Shown: positions 48,038 through 63,845, counted from the stretch's first letter. The stretch is 64,000 nt of DNA from Microcebus murinus (GCF_040939455.1 NC_134108.1:88766001-88830000), one strand, 5' to 3'. The notes: generated by a model from the letters alone, not told the origin. Program-made: numbers and translations.

Positions 48038-48059
48038 ACAAAGCAACAGAGAGGCAAAT

Positions 48060-49630
48060 CTGAAGGACTCAAATAAAAAGAAATAACATGGTCAAAATGA
48101 CCCATAAGAGAGAGCAATGATTTCTGCAGTGCAAGAGAAAGGCCACACGAGAAGCCTGACACAGGAATTTTACCAGAGCCCAGAGGAAAGTCAGTTAGTA
48201 TCTGGCTATAACAAAGGGAGGAAAAGAGGCAGATATTTTTAAATGTTACCCAAGAATAGATGGAACTTGTCCTCTCACCTTCTGCATTTCATTCATAGAG
48301 ATGTGAAAAGGTCACAAGAATTATATCATTGGATACAGCGGCAAGACTGTATCTCCATTTCTCTGTCTCCATCCTGAATTAGGGAAAAGAATAAGTCAAT
48401 ATAAGAACTGGAACATTTTTGCATTTCATCAGACTCATACGGATAATATTTGTGTTTTGTTTTTTCAAAATGGATTCCTTTGTTTTAATAGTCTTTAAAC
48501 AATAGAGTGTCCTAAAGTACAGGCCACCTGCTCTTACCTACAGCACTTCCCACCCCAGCACAATTTCACCTTTGTTTTCAAACACAAATGCAACCTGCAA
48601 TCTCTTTGCAGACATTAAGTATTTCCGCTATACATTATCAAAGGTGAAAGGATGCCTCCTATTAGATATTCTAGGGACATATGAATTGTACCTAAGGCAG
48701 TTTTTTTTTTTTTTTTTTTTTTGGCAAGGGAGGGAAGCTGTTCTCTTCAGCAAAATGTCCAGGCATTCTGTACATTTACTGTATTCTAATAAGCCCTTTA
48801 GGACACTTGTCAAATAAATTGTTTGCATTCTAAGACCTTAACTTTTACAGCAAATATCTGACCCAGTTTGCAGCACCCTGATTGTTAAAAATGTTGCATC
48901 TTTTTTTTTTTTTTTTTTTTGCCATCTACACTCACACAGCAACAATATGAAGGATCAGTACAACAGGTGGCTTATTGATATGCCCTGGAAGTTTAAATTC
49001 CTGCTTTGATTCTCCAGAAAGAAGGAGGTGAGACATCTTAATGAAAGACAGCAGAACACATGAAAAACTAATGAAAAGAACGCGACAATGCCCCAAAGGT
49101 ACCTAATACATTGTGAATTCCATTATAAATAAAGTCTGATCATTTTTACTTTCTTATCAGATGCATCCTCTAAGCTTGTCTTTCATTCCTACTGCAAGAA
49201 ATTCTTTACTGACACTGAATTGAAGAAATGATTATTTTCCCCAACCGATGGCTTTGTGTTTCTGGAAAAATGACTTTCAACATGCAAATTGGATGCATCC
49301 AAAATCATTCTGATGCAAGACCAGAGCTTCACAATTCTTTTTACAATTTCCAAATGAGTTTGCTGCCCAAAGGAAAACATAAAACACACCAAAGCTGGAG
49401 AAAGACAGTAACAGCTCTAAATAGCTTAGAAATTTCTCCCTGCCTGATGAACTGCTTTTATTAAATAGTTTATTGTTTTTTCTCGAATTTGAATGGATGT
49501 TTCTAAAAATGGAATGAATTGTGAAAAGGCGAAAGGGAAGAAGTTGGGGAACTTATAACCACAATAGCATTCAGCCTCAAACAACAGGAATTGAACAAAA
49601 AACCAGGAAAGATGTTATTGATATAACAAC
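48060..49630. other. Repeat-poor unique sequence with two long T-tracts
   Basis: T22 at 48701-48722 and T20 at 48901-48920, neither attached to a recognisable SINE. 49200-49460 is repeat-free and contains an octamer-like atgcaaatt (49281-49289). No gene called. Confidence 0.4.
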
Positions 49631-49635
49631 AGTAG

Positions 49636-49858
49636 CAAATAATTACACAGTGCTTACTACATGCCAGGAACCACTGCACTCTTGATGTATGGTAACTCAT
49701 TTAATCTTCACAACAGGAGTAATTCTAATTTCCATTTTATAGATAAGGGAATTAAGCCACAAAAAGGTTAAGTAAATTGCCCAAGGGATGGAGCCAGGAT
49801 TTAAACACAAGCATTTCTGGCTCCAGATTTCAGGCCCTAACTACTATACAACAGTGCC
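49636..49858 (+). mobile_element. MIR SINE, near full length
   Basis: 'cagtgcttactacatgccag', 'attttatagataagggaatt', 'agtaaattgcccaagggatg' and 'ctaactactatacaacagtg' give the complete MIR order. Confidence 0.92.
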
Positions 49859-49859
49859 T

Positions 49860-50775
49860 AAAACAGCCAGTTTAGGAGAACAAAAATAATGTCCTATGAG
49901 TCTAGAAGAAATTGCTGGACTATTTTCTCTTGGGACAGTGAGGGCGGAGAGAGAAGGAGAGTAGATACTCCATCCTTCCTTATCTCTTCAGAAGTCTCAC
50001 AATTTCTTAAGGGTAGTGAAAAAAAAAAAAATGTTCCCCAGAGTAGGTTTGTGCCAGAGGAGCAATAAAAACAGCAACACTGCCTAACACTCCATAAATT
50101 ATCTGCCAACAATTTCATATGGAAGCATAACAATGGTCTGGTTTCAATCATCTCTCCTGCTACTTTAACAGACTGGGATGTTTAGATATATTTCTTTCAC
50201 GTTTTAATAGCAAAACTAGGTTTATAGATAATTTGTTTAGAGAAAAGAAACCAACAAGGAATATTCCTGTGTTTTGGTGGTAAATGTATTTTGGGTTGAC
50301 ACAGGAATTTTTGTCACCAAGAGTCAATAGGGAACCCATGAAAATTATTCGATATCCAACAGGTCCGTTGAGTTATCACATATGTGATAGCCATAACTCA
50401 TCAGGACAGACAAAATGTGCCAAATCGTGTACCACATTTGGGGGGTTTTGTCAACATGATGAACTTAGAAAGATGTCTGCCTAAATAGATGTTGTTTTCG
50501 TAGTTAAATAGAAATCATAAGTTACTTCAAAAGCAAAGCATGTTTACATCTGTCTTTTCACACAGCAAATGTTTTTTCCTAGGATTTGTTTTGCTTCAGT
50601 TTATTATTTTTCTGGGAAGGAGAAGTATGAAATCTGATAATCCATTGCTAGAAATAATGTCTAATTCGTTTTATTCTAAAAATTTCACTTATTTCTCTGC
50701 CTTAAGTCAACTTGATAATAGAATTTTAGAGTCTGATGAAATTTTAAATAGAGAGTAACCTTTCACCCAAAATAT
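49860..50775. other. Unique sequence with nested palindrome
   Basis: No gene. A nested palindrome lies at 50369-50400. The frames at 49894-50151 (minus), 50284-50484 and 50540-50758 are unsupported. Confidence 0.4.
50369..50400. repeat. Nested palindrome
   Basis: TATCACATATGTGATA (50374-50389) is a perfect 16-bp palindrome, surrounded by TGAGTTA (50369-50375) and TAACTCA (50394-50400), which also pair. The two stems overlap slightly and compete. Confidence 0.9.
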
Positions 50776-50779
50776 TCTC

Positions 50780-50965
50780 ACTAAGCATTTACTGTGTATC
50801 AGGAACGGTTCTAGGAGCCGCAGTCCAATCTCCTCGTTGTTGAGATGGTAAAAAGAGAGCCAGAGAAGGAAACTGCCAGCTCAAGGTGGCAGGCCCAAGA
50901 CTAAGATGCAGATCTCTTAATTCCAAAGCAAGTTTTCTCCCTTTTCTGACACTGCTTCCTAGGGT
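50780..50965 (+). mobile_element. MIR SINE
   Basis: 'taagcatttactgtgtatca' with 'ggaacggttctaggag' and the later 'agagaaggaaactgccagct' follow the MIR order. Confidence 0.75.
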
Positions 50966-51072
50966 GAGACTCTACAAGGGATTGTGTGAGACATAGAACA
51001 TACAATGAGTTCCTTTCTTCCACAAATCTTTTAATGCAATTATAGCGACAGAGGCATATTAAAAGTTAAACA

Positions 51073-51369
51073 TCCTAGCACTCTGGGAGGCCGAGGCGGG
51101 CGGATTGCTCGAGGTCAGGAGTTCGAAACCAGCTTAAGCGAGACCCCCATCTCCACTCAAAAAAATAGAAATTAATTAATTGACCAACTAAAAATATATA
51201 TACAAAAAATTAGCCAAGCATGGTGGCGCATGCCTGTAGTCCCAGCTACTCGGGAGGCTGTTGGATCGCTTGAGCCCAGGAGATTGAGGTTGCTGTGAAC
51301 TAGGCTGATGCTACGGCACTCACTGTAGCCTGGGCAACAAAGTTAGACTCTGTCTCAAAAAAAAAAAAA
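51073..51369 (+). mobile_element. Alu SINE, lemur type, slightly 5'-truncated
   Basis: Begins tcctagcactctgggaggcc, missing about the first 30 bases. aaaagttaaaca is duplicated exactly at 51061-51072 and 51370-51381. The left site follows TT, a good TT/AAAA L1-endonuclease target. A small deletion sits in the right arm after 'gaggctg'. Confidence 0.96.
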
Positions 51370-51494
51370 AAAGTTAAACAGTAGTACCAGAGGTAAGTGC
51401 CATTCGAAGCAATAACAGAGATGAATGGTTGTGTCACAGAGGTTGATGTCACTCATACTACTTACTTCTTCTGAAACCCCCTGGGTCTTTAGGG

Positions 51495-51735
51495 GAGAAG
51501 AGAACACCTACTGGGGGCCAGGCACCACGCTAGACATATCACTCAGGAGATAATTTTGTTTCCACGAGGATATTGGGAGGAAGATATTATTGTTCTGAGT
51601 TTGCATTTAGGAAAATGAGACTCACCAGTGATGATCTTATCAAGGTCATGTAGGGAGTAACTATCAGAACTGGAATTTAGCCCATGGTTCTCTGAAAGCA
51701 CAGCCCAAGCTCTTTCCACTGCAGGACACTACCTC
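51495..51735 (+). mobile_element. MIR SINE
   Basis: 'tactgggggccaggcaccac', 'tttaggaaaatgagactcac' and 'cttatcaaggtcatgtaggg' follow the MIR order. Confidence 0.85.
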
Positions 51736-52029
51736 TCTTTATGACCCACAGATGACAACTGGTGGTTCCCCTTCCCAGTCACAGACAGAAACAGAGGTTG
51801 CAAGGAATGCTGGGAAGTGGCCACTGCTGTGTGTTGCAGCCCTGGCTTCCTCAGGGCTGTCTGGGAAATGGCATTAGGTGCTACCTAATACTGTGGCTGT
51901 CACTGCTCTTCCCCATGCTGCTTACAAGTAGGGCAAAGGTAACTTTGTATTTGTAGTAATTTGGATTATTTTTCAGATATAGTCAGTCTCTTCCCTCCAC
52001 TTCCATGGGAAGAGTATCTTTGCTTCCTT

Positions 52030-52330
52030 AATTGTCGGGCTTGGTCATGGCTCACTTTGGCCAATTCTCATTGCAATTCTTACTGCAGCTTTGACGTTAC
52101 CAGATTGAACACAGAGATCTGACACGTGTTCACATGGTTGGGGTTGTTCTTTCTGGCTTCCACCATCATCATGAGAAGAACATGATCCAGCTGGGAGAAG
52201 AGAGACACATGGATGCCCCCCAAACCACACCACACCCCCACCTCTCGCCAACATGTAGACAAGATCAAAGGTAAGCAATGTTATTTTGAGCCACTGAGAT
52301 TTGGGGTGGTTCTTTAAGCTGCAAAATCTG
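52030..52330 (+). mobile_element. Ancient LTR (ERVL/MaLR-type) fragment
   Basis: 'ggctcactttggccaattct' at the left and 'ttttgagccactgagatttg' with 'gggtggttc' at the right match the LTR class also seen at 2475 and 47101. The two minus frames here are antisense shadows. Confidence 0.5.
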
Positions 52331-52334
52331 TTTG

Positions 52335-54350
<2,016 letters not shown>

Positions 54351-54411
54351 ACAAACAAAGGGGGGAGAAGGCAACATAACCATGGAGACCGAGCTGGGAC
54401 TGAGGAGTGTT

Positions 54412-54605
54412 GACAGCCACCAGAAGCTAAAAGAGGCAAGGAATAGATTCTCCTCTGGAATACCCAAAGGGAATGTGGCCTTGCCTGACACCTTGATTTC
54501 AGCCCTATGGAAATGATGTCAGACTTTTGACATCCAGTTCCATGAGAGAATACATTTCTGTTTTTCTAAGCTACTAAATTTGTGATGAATATGTTATAGC
54601 AGGCT
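54412..54605 (+). mobile_element. MLT1-type LTR 3' part
   Basis: 'gccaccagaagctaaaagag', 'gccttgcctgacaccttgat' and 'ttttgacatccagttccatg' match the 3' part of the LTR type at 7482-7935, truncated at its left side. Confidence 0.75.
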
Positions 54606-54789
54606 CTAATAGCCCTACAGTTACTAGATATCCTTGGATATGTGGCAAGACAAATCTGCTGTATACAACACTTTGCTTCATAATAAATAAGTTATGTAAA
54701 ACAATAGGTATATAGTAGCTGCTCATAAAATAGAAGTCTTTGTTCTCCCATTCCGTTGCAAAGTATAAGCGCAAGATTCTGTCAGATGG

Positions 54790-55020
54790 CTACCTTATAC
54801 TGAGAATTTATAATATGCCAAGTACCTTTTTAGGTGTCTTAGGTACATTAACTTTATTTTATCCTCGCAGTATCCCTCTAATCCCATGTTTCAGATAAAG
54901 ACATCAAGACACTGATAGGTTATGTAACTTGCCCACAGTAATTGGCAGAGCCAGAACTTCTTGTTCAGGCAGTGTGATCCAGATTCCACTTTTTTATCCA
55001 TTACATAACACTGCATCTCA
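54790..55020 (+). mobile_element. MIR SINE
   Basis: 'tatactgagaatttataata' with 'tgccaagtacc', 'ggttatgtaacttgcccaca' and 'ccattacataacactgcat' follow the MIR order. Confidence 0.85.
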
Positions 55021-55412
55021 GTGTAACAGGACAGACGAAAATGTGATTTTCAAGGAAGTTACATTCAAGAAGCATCAAGATAAAAATAACATAGATACAT
55101 TATCAACTTATATATTCTATAATACATTCAGTTTTCTGACAACCATTCCCCCACCCCCAAGAAAAAAACCATATAGACACATTCATTTTAGGAACTCATT
55201 CAATCCAGAGCCATGTGAGTAATGGTGCAGTGCCACCTCCTAGCCACAAGATGTACTATGTGTCTTCCCTGCCTCCCAGGAAGTGAAGACTTGTCTGTCC
55301 AGAACTCCATGTGACATATTTTACAGCCCTAATTAATGTGACCTGGAGCCTGTCCTTTGTCAGTGTAGTCGATAACCAACAAATGGCTGTTGAGTGCCAA
55401 CCACATGGTCTA
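55021..55412. other. Unique sequence
   Basis: No repeat or gene recognised. Confidence 0.4.
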
Positions 55413-55422
55413 AGAGTTGGTG

Positions 55423-55754
55423 TTGGCAGGGTGCAGTGGCTCACGCCTGTAATCCTAGCACTCTGGGAGGCTGAGGTGGGTGAATCCTTTGAGCTCAGGA
55501 GTTCAAGACCAGCCTGAGCAAGAGTGAGACCCCCATCTCTACTATAAATAGAAAGAAATTAGCCAAACAACTAAAAATATATAGAAAAAATTAGCCGGAC
55601 ATGGTGGCACATGCCTGTAGTACCAGCTACTTGGGAGGCTGAGGCAGGAGGATCACTTGAGCCCAGGAGTTTGAGGTTGCTGTGAGCTAGGCTGATGCCA
55701 GGGTACTCTAGCCTGGGCAACAGAGCAAGACTCTGTTTCAAAAAAAAAAAAAAT
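55423..55754 (+). mobile_element. Alu SINE, lemur type, with target duplication
   Basis: Dimer with the same 'gccaaacaactaaaaatata' linker as the copy at 54007. agagttggtg is duplicated exactly at 55413-55422 and 55755-55764. A deletion in the right-arm end removes 'cggcactcact' (reads gccagggtactctagc). Confidence 0.96.
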
Positions 55755-55764
55755 AGAGTTGGTG

Positions 55765-56970
55765 CAGGTGCTGCAAAGGTAAACAATATATCCCTCCTGT
55801 CCTAAAGGAACCAACAACATGGTGAGAAATCCAGGCCACCATTTGGCATTTCCAAAGCACTTAATGATGCAGGATGGCTCTCTTGGGTCTCACTGCTTAC
55901 CATCAACCACAGCGAGATCAATTGTACAGGTGCTGTTTGAATTAGTATCATTTGTAAGCATTGCTGAAGGTTTTATTTCCATCATGAACAGAGTTATTCC
56001 TTGGAACATTTAGAATGATATTTTAAGGACAGCTGTTCTAGGGCATTCTAGTCCTATTTTGTATTCTGCCCTATAGGCACTGAGCTATAAAAGTGACCCT
56101 GTGAAAATCAAGAATGCATGTCATCCTATTCACATACCAGTCAAGATCTCAGTTTAGAATTCTGTGTTCCTCCTGAAAGACTTAGGAACATTAGAAGCAT
56201 CTAAAGCAGAATTTTATCCTACACTGCCTGTGAGTCTTCAGATCATGAGATAATAACAGAAACTTGCTGTATTTTTTGCTATGTAAAAGAGAGAAGACTG
56301 ACATCTCAATTTTTTTTCCCAGTCATTCTGATTCCTCTTTCTCTCAGAGCAGTGTCAGAAAACCTTGACCTGTTTTTTGAAACCAAGTGCATCAGTCAAG
56401 ATCTTGTTTCAGTTGATACGTGGAAATAGCCCATCCTAAGCCTGGAGAGAAGAAAAATGCATTTCACCTCTATAGGTCACCTTTTATCCAACTTTAGAAA
56501 CATTACCTAAAATTTCCAAAATATTCTTAAGAGAAATTAGGAAAATTATTGCATGCAATTGTCATGAAATTTAAGAATCTTTTCTCTGAACTATGGTTCT
56601 CATTTTCAAGATATTAAAGCATATCAACTTGTGAACACTAGCACAAATGTTTTTTTCTCACAAGTATTAAACATACACACACGAAGATTTTTTAATTGGG
56701 AGACTTTTGTGACATTGCATTGTAAACAAGTTATAGAAGCAACAGCCTTTCTTGGTGGACCACTGCGATTTCTCATATTTAAGGACCAGTATTCACAGTT
56801 GTCAATTGTTGCCATGAGTGGATATATACAGCAAATGAATAAAACACAGTTTTATTTTTGCAGCTGTCCAAAAAAAAAATTATGGAGCACTATATATGCA
56901 GGACATAGTGTTCAATGCCTTCAATATATAGTAGTTCATTTATATGATACATGCATAAACAGTTATAGAT
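55765..56970. other. Unique sequence
   Basis: The longest frame (56631-57119, 162 residues) ends inside a MIR, lacks domains and overlaps a minus frame; it is rejected as a gene. Confidence 0.4.
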
Positions 56971-56974
56971 ATTT

Positions 56975-57160
56975 TATCAAACTCTTACTGTGTGCCACAA
57001 ATAGTTTTAGGTGTTTTAAATGTATTATTTACAATTCCTCAACATTAGGTAGATATTATGGTCCTCAGTTTACAGATGAGATTCTGAAAGGTCACATTGT
57101 CAGTATGTCGCAGGATTAGAACTCTATTCTATGACTCCAAAGCTCTTGCTCTCTCTCAAT
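56975..57160 (+). mobile_element. MIR SINE
   Basis: 'caaactcttactgtgtgcca', 'tcagtttacagatgagattc' and 'gactccaaagctcttgctct' follow the MIR order. Confidence 0.85.
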
Positions 57161-57164
57161 ATAA

Positions 57165-58695
57165 AAGCACGAGGCAATATGTGACAAGCAGCAAATGAGT
57201 CCTACAATGTCTATCTGGAAGTCTCTTCAAAATCTATCAGACGAAATCCTGCAAACTGTAATGAACTTCATCAAGCAGAAGGAAAAACAATGAAAGTATA
57301 CCAATTTCAATGTTTACAGAGAATAAAGAAGATAGACCAGGTGCTGTATATACTTAGGCAATGCTAACTATTTCTAAAACTACTTGGGACAGGTTAAGAG
57401 ACATTGTGTTCAATGGACTAGGACTCTTCAAAAACCAATTCGATTAAAAATTTCATATGCATAGCCACACATGCTCATGTACATTCTTGTACCTGTGCAT
57501 GCACACATATATAGATTTATAACCCATCCTTTTCAAAACTAAATTAGCAATAATTAGCAACAAAGATGACAGGAACTACTTGAAATAAACCATAATCATT
57601 TTTCCTCTACCCTAGGGCCAATAGTTGTTTATCTTGGCAGAATCCCTTGGAACCTTGAACATAGAGGTACTGAAATCCTAAGCTCTTAACTACCGTGGAA
57701 ATGTCACTGGTGTTTTTCAGGGCCAGTAGAGAAATACCTGGTGACTTTTCTTATATAAATGGTATGAAAATATATTCATTCACAACTTCTGGGATGCATT
57801 CATACAACCTCCTTCCACCTCATCCATAAATGAGATTATCTGTGTCAGAAGATAAATATAAATATCCGCTGAGGTACTAATGTAGGCAAGCTGACAAGCA
57901 CAGTATCTCACAGGAGAGATGCTCAATAAATTAACATAAACATATAGTACCTGCAAGTACTTTACAGTTCTTCAAAGTGATCTTCAGAATTTCTACCTAA
58001 ATCTCAAAAGCTTGATCAGTCTTAGGAGAAAGCAGCAGTATATGGAAATACAGTATATGGAGATAAAATTTTGGAGGTCCCTCTTACTATCTTCACCATA
58101 ACCTGTATTTCCCCCCTAAATTTTAGTTCTGAAGTCTTTTTGGTCTTTAGAAGGCTGCTATTAAAGTGCTCTTACCCCTGGAGTTTCTGTTAGCTAACAC
58201 GTAGAGGGAGTTCCGGTCAGCCAGTATTTCTGCTGTGACAGCTGGCAAAGAATAGCATTCTCCAGGAACAAGGTGCAGGGCAGCTGCCCAGGAGTGACTG
58301 TGGAGCTTGGCCTTGAGTGGTGTGGACAGAGAGAAACAAAGAGCAGCCTTGCCTGTCTCACAATATTGCTCAAGGCCAGCCCTGTTAAGTGATTTTTTTT
58401 ATCATAAAGATATCTTGCCCAATAATTTCAAATCCTGTGACATGCTGCCATGTTATACTCATTTAGTACTGCTTTCCGGCTGCTAGTCAATTACTGCTTC
58501 AGTGCACTGAATGGTGTGCCAGTTGTGTGAAGAAGGGACTGCGATTCCCTAAAGGAAACAACTCACTCCAAAGAAATTATTTTACAACCCAGTAGAGTCT
58601 GACTCAGTAATGCCTGCTTTTTACTGATCCACTGGAAGCTAAATATTAGTCAAGATAGTCCATATATGAGTGCCCAACAAGATGCATGTTCTATC
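57165..58695. other. Unique sequence
   Basis: About 1.5 kb with no recognised repeat and no exon support. Confidence 0.45.
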
Positions 58696-58699
58696 ACTG

Positions 58700-58915
58700 T
58701 AATAACAATTGTTAATTACCTACTATTACCAGGCACTTTACCCACATGCTCTCAAACTCTAACAAAAACTCTGCAAGCTAATGGTACAGATATTGCTCAT
58801 AGTACGGATATTGAGATTAAAGCTAGAAAAATAGAGGTCCAGGTCACAGAAACTACTAAGGAACAGAGCCTGAATTCCTTAACAGGTCCAAGCATATTGC
58901 AATGCCCTACATTGT
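58700..58915 (+). mobile_element. MIR SINE
   Basis: 'acctactattaccaggcact', 'gaggtccaggtcacagaaac' and 'cagagcctgaattccttaac' follow the MIR order. The frame at 58666-58986 is repeat-derived. Confidence 0.7.
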
Positions 58916-59107
58916 CTCTCTGCAAGAGAAGAGCTTGTGTTCTTTGTGGTAGGGGCCATCCTGTGTATTGCAGGATGCTTAGCTGAATTCTTAGCCTCCG
59001 TCTACCAGACGCCAGTAGCACTCACTATCAATGAAAATCAAAAATGTCCCCAGACATTGCTAAATGTCCCCTGAATGAGCAAAATCATCCTAGTTGAAAA
59101 CCTGTTG

Positions 59108-59441
59108 ACCATGCGCGGTGGCTCATGCCTGTAATCCTAGCACTCTGGGAGGCCGAAGCGGGCGCTTGCTTCAGGTCAGGAGTTTGAAACCAGCCTGAGC
59201 AAGAGCGAGACCCGGGCTCTACTATAAATACAAAGAAATTAATTGGCCAACTAACATATATATAGAAAAAATTAGCCAGGCATGGTGGCGCATGCCTGTA
59301 GTCCCAGCTACTTGGGAGGCTGAGGCAGAAGGATTGCTTGGACCCAGGAGTTTGAGGTTGCTGTGAGCTAGGCTGACACCATAGCACTCACTCTAGCCTG
59401 GGCAACAAAGCGAGACCCTGTCTCAAAAAAAAAAAAAAAAA
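59108..59441 (+). mobile_element. Alu SINE, lemur type, with target duplication
   Basis: Dimer from accatgcgcggtggctcatg to the A-tail. aaaacctgttg is duplicated at 59097-59107 and 59442-59452. Linker of the 'attggccaactaa' type with TA repeats. Confidence 0.96.
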
Positions 59442-59454
59442 AAAACCTGTTGTA

Positions 59455-60145
59455 GAAAAATATTTAAAGATATGCAAGGTTTTTTATACTATTACTTTAA
59501 GTGAAATCAATTTTAAATATTATTTTAATCAACAATAAATGTTACATAAATAAACGTTATTTTGAATAAATAATAAATATGATCTTTAAGTAAAAAAATG
59601 TACTTATGTACTTATGTAGTCTAATTCTATTTTTGAAGAAAATGAATCTGTTTACAAAAAAATAGAACTTTAGGAATAAAGTGGTCATCTGTCTGGTAGT
59701 GGTAGACTAATAGGTAATTTTTATTTTATTCGTCATGTATTTTCTAGTCTTTCCACATTTACTGCAGTAAATATACATTTCTTTTGTAGTATATTACAAT
59801 AGTCTAAGAATTCTAGAAATTCACTTATTTTAAAATCTGCCTAGTAAGACAACAGGGAAACATCTAAATCTGGATAAGCTCACAATAAAGAAAAAAAAGA
59901 TATTTCTGATAAATTTAAACTCCAGGTTTATAAATCACGCAGATTTGTAATCTTAATTTCATCTATCTTTGTGGTCTGGGGAACTCTAAGCTGAGAAATT
60001 ACCACAAAAATCCATCCTACATCAGTGATGCCCGTATGTAATATGGCAGGAGGGAATGCCAAATTTCTCTGGAGAAATTCTTTCACATCCTAGGCTTCAA
60101 GGAGATTTCTCACAAAAAATAAAAGGCAACAAACAAATCTCCCCT
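59455..60145. other. Unique AT-rich sequence
   Basis: No gene or clear repeat. Confidence 0.4.
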
Positions 60146-60149
60146 AAAA

Positions 60150-61300
60150 ATGAGTCACAATCACTTAGGGATGAATCCACTATGGGAAAGAGTCAATAGA
60201 CACAAACAAGAGGATTAGAGCTGCCAGAATGTGAAATAACTGAAAGACGATGTGAAAGAGAATGTAAAAGAAGTATTTTTAAAGTGATGAGAGAAGGAAT
60301 GAATCACCCTAACCTAAAAGGTAAGGCATTAAGAAAAAAAATAAGTAATCGATAACTGTGTAGAAATCAATGAAGCTTTGAGAAATGAAATCTATAGTTG
60401 AAAAGAAAATGAGAGAACTGAAAGATACATCTGAGAATATCACTGCAGCCCAGACATAGAAATCATAAAAAAAAAGTTAAAAATCATGGAAAATCAGCTA
60501 AGAAATTTCAATATTTTTAAAATAAGAATTTCCAAAAAAGAATTGAAAGAATGAGGAGAGGCAATTTAAAGAGATAATAGTGAAAGTTTTCAGAATTGAT
60601 TATATCCAAAAATTCTCAGCTTCAAGAAGTCTAAGGTAAACAAGCTAAAAATTCACAGCCACACACAATTGATAGAACATGAAATAGACAACAACTAGAT
60701 TGATAGCTGACTTCTCGAAAGTAACAGTGGGATTAGAAGGCAATGGGGAAATAACTTCAAAATGTTATGAAAATAACTGTCAGCCAAGTATTTTATTCCT
60801 GGGTAAGTAGTATTCAATAAGCAGTACAAATTTAAAAAAAAAAATGAGACAAAGACTCGAAGAAGTCACAAGGAGTCACAGCCATTTTCTTTTGCTGAAA
60901 GAACTACTAAAAACATGTAGTTTAGGAAGAAGGGAACTAAAGCCAAAATTAATGAATGAGATGCAAAATGCAAAGATGAGCAATAAAATTGGTAAATGTG
61001 TGGGTAAATCTAAATAAGTACCACTGTGTAAAATAGTAATAATAATAACTAATTCAAGGGAATACAAACAAAATGGAACTAAAAAATGGTGCACCATTTC
61101 TCTCTTAGAGAATATATACAATTATTTACACCTAAAATGTTTGGCTTTGCTTTAAAATATCTAATGATAAGTGAGAGGGGTTAGGGGAAATGAGATATAG
61201 ATGAAACAGAATAGGAATATACTGGTATAATGAAGCTGAGTGAAGAGTATATGGGCTTTATTATACTTGTCTCTTTGCTTTTTGAATATTATGAAATGTT
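60150..61300 (+). mobile_element. Old L1/HAL1 fragment
   Basis: A-rich sense L1/HAL1 text: 'aagaagtctaaggtaaacaa', 'gaacatgaaatagacaacaa', 'aactgtcagccaagtatttt' and 'attcctgggtaagtagtatt'. Frames are fully decayed. Confidence 0.55.
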
Positions 61301-61499
61301 TATGAAAAAAGACTGAAAACAATAATTTAGGAAATGGAAGGGAAGATTAGAGTCTAAGAATTTTCTGTTCTGATACCATTTGGGAAGAGTAGAGAAGTAC
61401 TCTTTAAACTTTGTTAAATCAAGAGGGGTATGTTATAAATTTATGGGTAACTACTAAAAGAATAAATATAAAATAGATAACTTCTAAAACACTAATGTA

Positions 61500-62690
<1,191 letters not shown>

Positions 62691-62699
62691 CAAGATGGT

Positions 62700-63470
62700 T
62701 GCCTATATAGAAATATCTATGAAAATCTTTTGACAAATTAGCAGAACTAATAATAGAGTTCAGCAAGTTTTCTGGATAAAAGATCATAAATCAAAAAGTA
62801 AAGTATTTCTATTCACCATGAACAAATGTTTAAAATATTTAATATTAAAAACTACCATGTGTAGTAAAACATATAAAAATATTAGTTCCTATGTACCCAA
62901 TATAAAAACTATTAGATATCTACAAATAATTCTAAAAATGTGAGAAAATTATAAAACTTTATTACTGAAGAACATAAAGAAGACCTAAATTAACAGAAAA
63001 AATGTACCATATCAGGAATGACACTTAAAGATGGCAGTTCTCTGCAAATTCATCTACAGATTCAATGTTATAAATTCAAAAGGCTTTTTCCAAAACCTTA
63101 GCTATATATTTCTAAAATTCATAAGGAAGAGGAAAAGGTCAAGCCTAGACAAAATAATTTTGAAGAAAAGTAATTAGAGGAGTTGTCACCCACAATATGT
63201 TAAAATGTTCATAATATTACAATAAGTTAAACAGTGTGGCATCAGCACAGTGACAACTTCCATATATCCATAGATTTTTTTAAGGCTATCTCTTATATAC
63301 ATATTAAAATAGATTTATTTGTGGGTAACTAATGTCCCAGTAAACACATAACTTCATCAGTAATCAGGAAAATACAAATCAAGGAGATGCCATTTTAAAC
63401 CCACTTGGTTGGGGAACATTTTTAAATTTGATAACCCAAAGCAGTACCAGAGATGTTAAAAAATGATTTT
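62700..63470 (+). mobile_element. Old L1 ORF2 fragment(s)
   Basis: 'gagttcagcaagttttctgg', 'ttcataaggaagaggaaaag' and, separately, 'tcaggaaaatacaaatcaag'. The order suggests two overlapping L1 pieces rather than one. Confidence 0.5.
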
Positions 63471-63495
63471 TTTAAAAAAAACTTTTTTTTTTTCC

Positions 63496-63845
63496 GGCCG
63501 GGCGCGGTGGCTCACGCCTGTAATCCTAGCTCTCTGGGAGGCCGAGGCGGGCGGATTGCTCGAGGTCAGGAGTTTGAAACCAGCCTGAGCAAGAGTGAGA
63601 CCCCGTCTCTACTATAAATAGAAAGAAATTAATTGGCCAACTAATATATATATATATATACAAAAAAAAATTAGCCGGGCATGGTGGTGAATGCCTATAG
63701 TCCCAGCTACTTGGGAGGCTGAGGCAGGAGGATTGCTTGAGCCCAGGAGTTTGAGGTTGCTGTGAGCTAGGCTGACGCCACGGCACTCACTCTAGCCTGG
63801 GCAATAAAGTGAGACTCTGTCTCAAAAAAAAAAAAAAAAAAAAAA
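63496..63845 (+). mobile_element. Alu SINE, young lemur type
   Basis: Near-consensus start (ggccgggcgcggtggctcac). The linker holds 'attggccaactaatatatat' with an expanded TA run. Long A-tail. The likely target duplication is an A-run/ACTTTTTTTTT motif on each side (63474-63493 and near 63848-63866), partly obscured by homopolymers. Confidence 0.95.

Noticed and set aside
56631..57119. 162-residue plus frame
   Set aside because: Ends inside a MIR, overlaps a minus frame, and has no domain or conserved motif.
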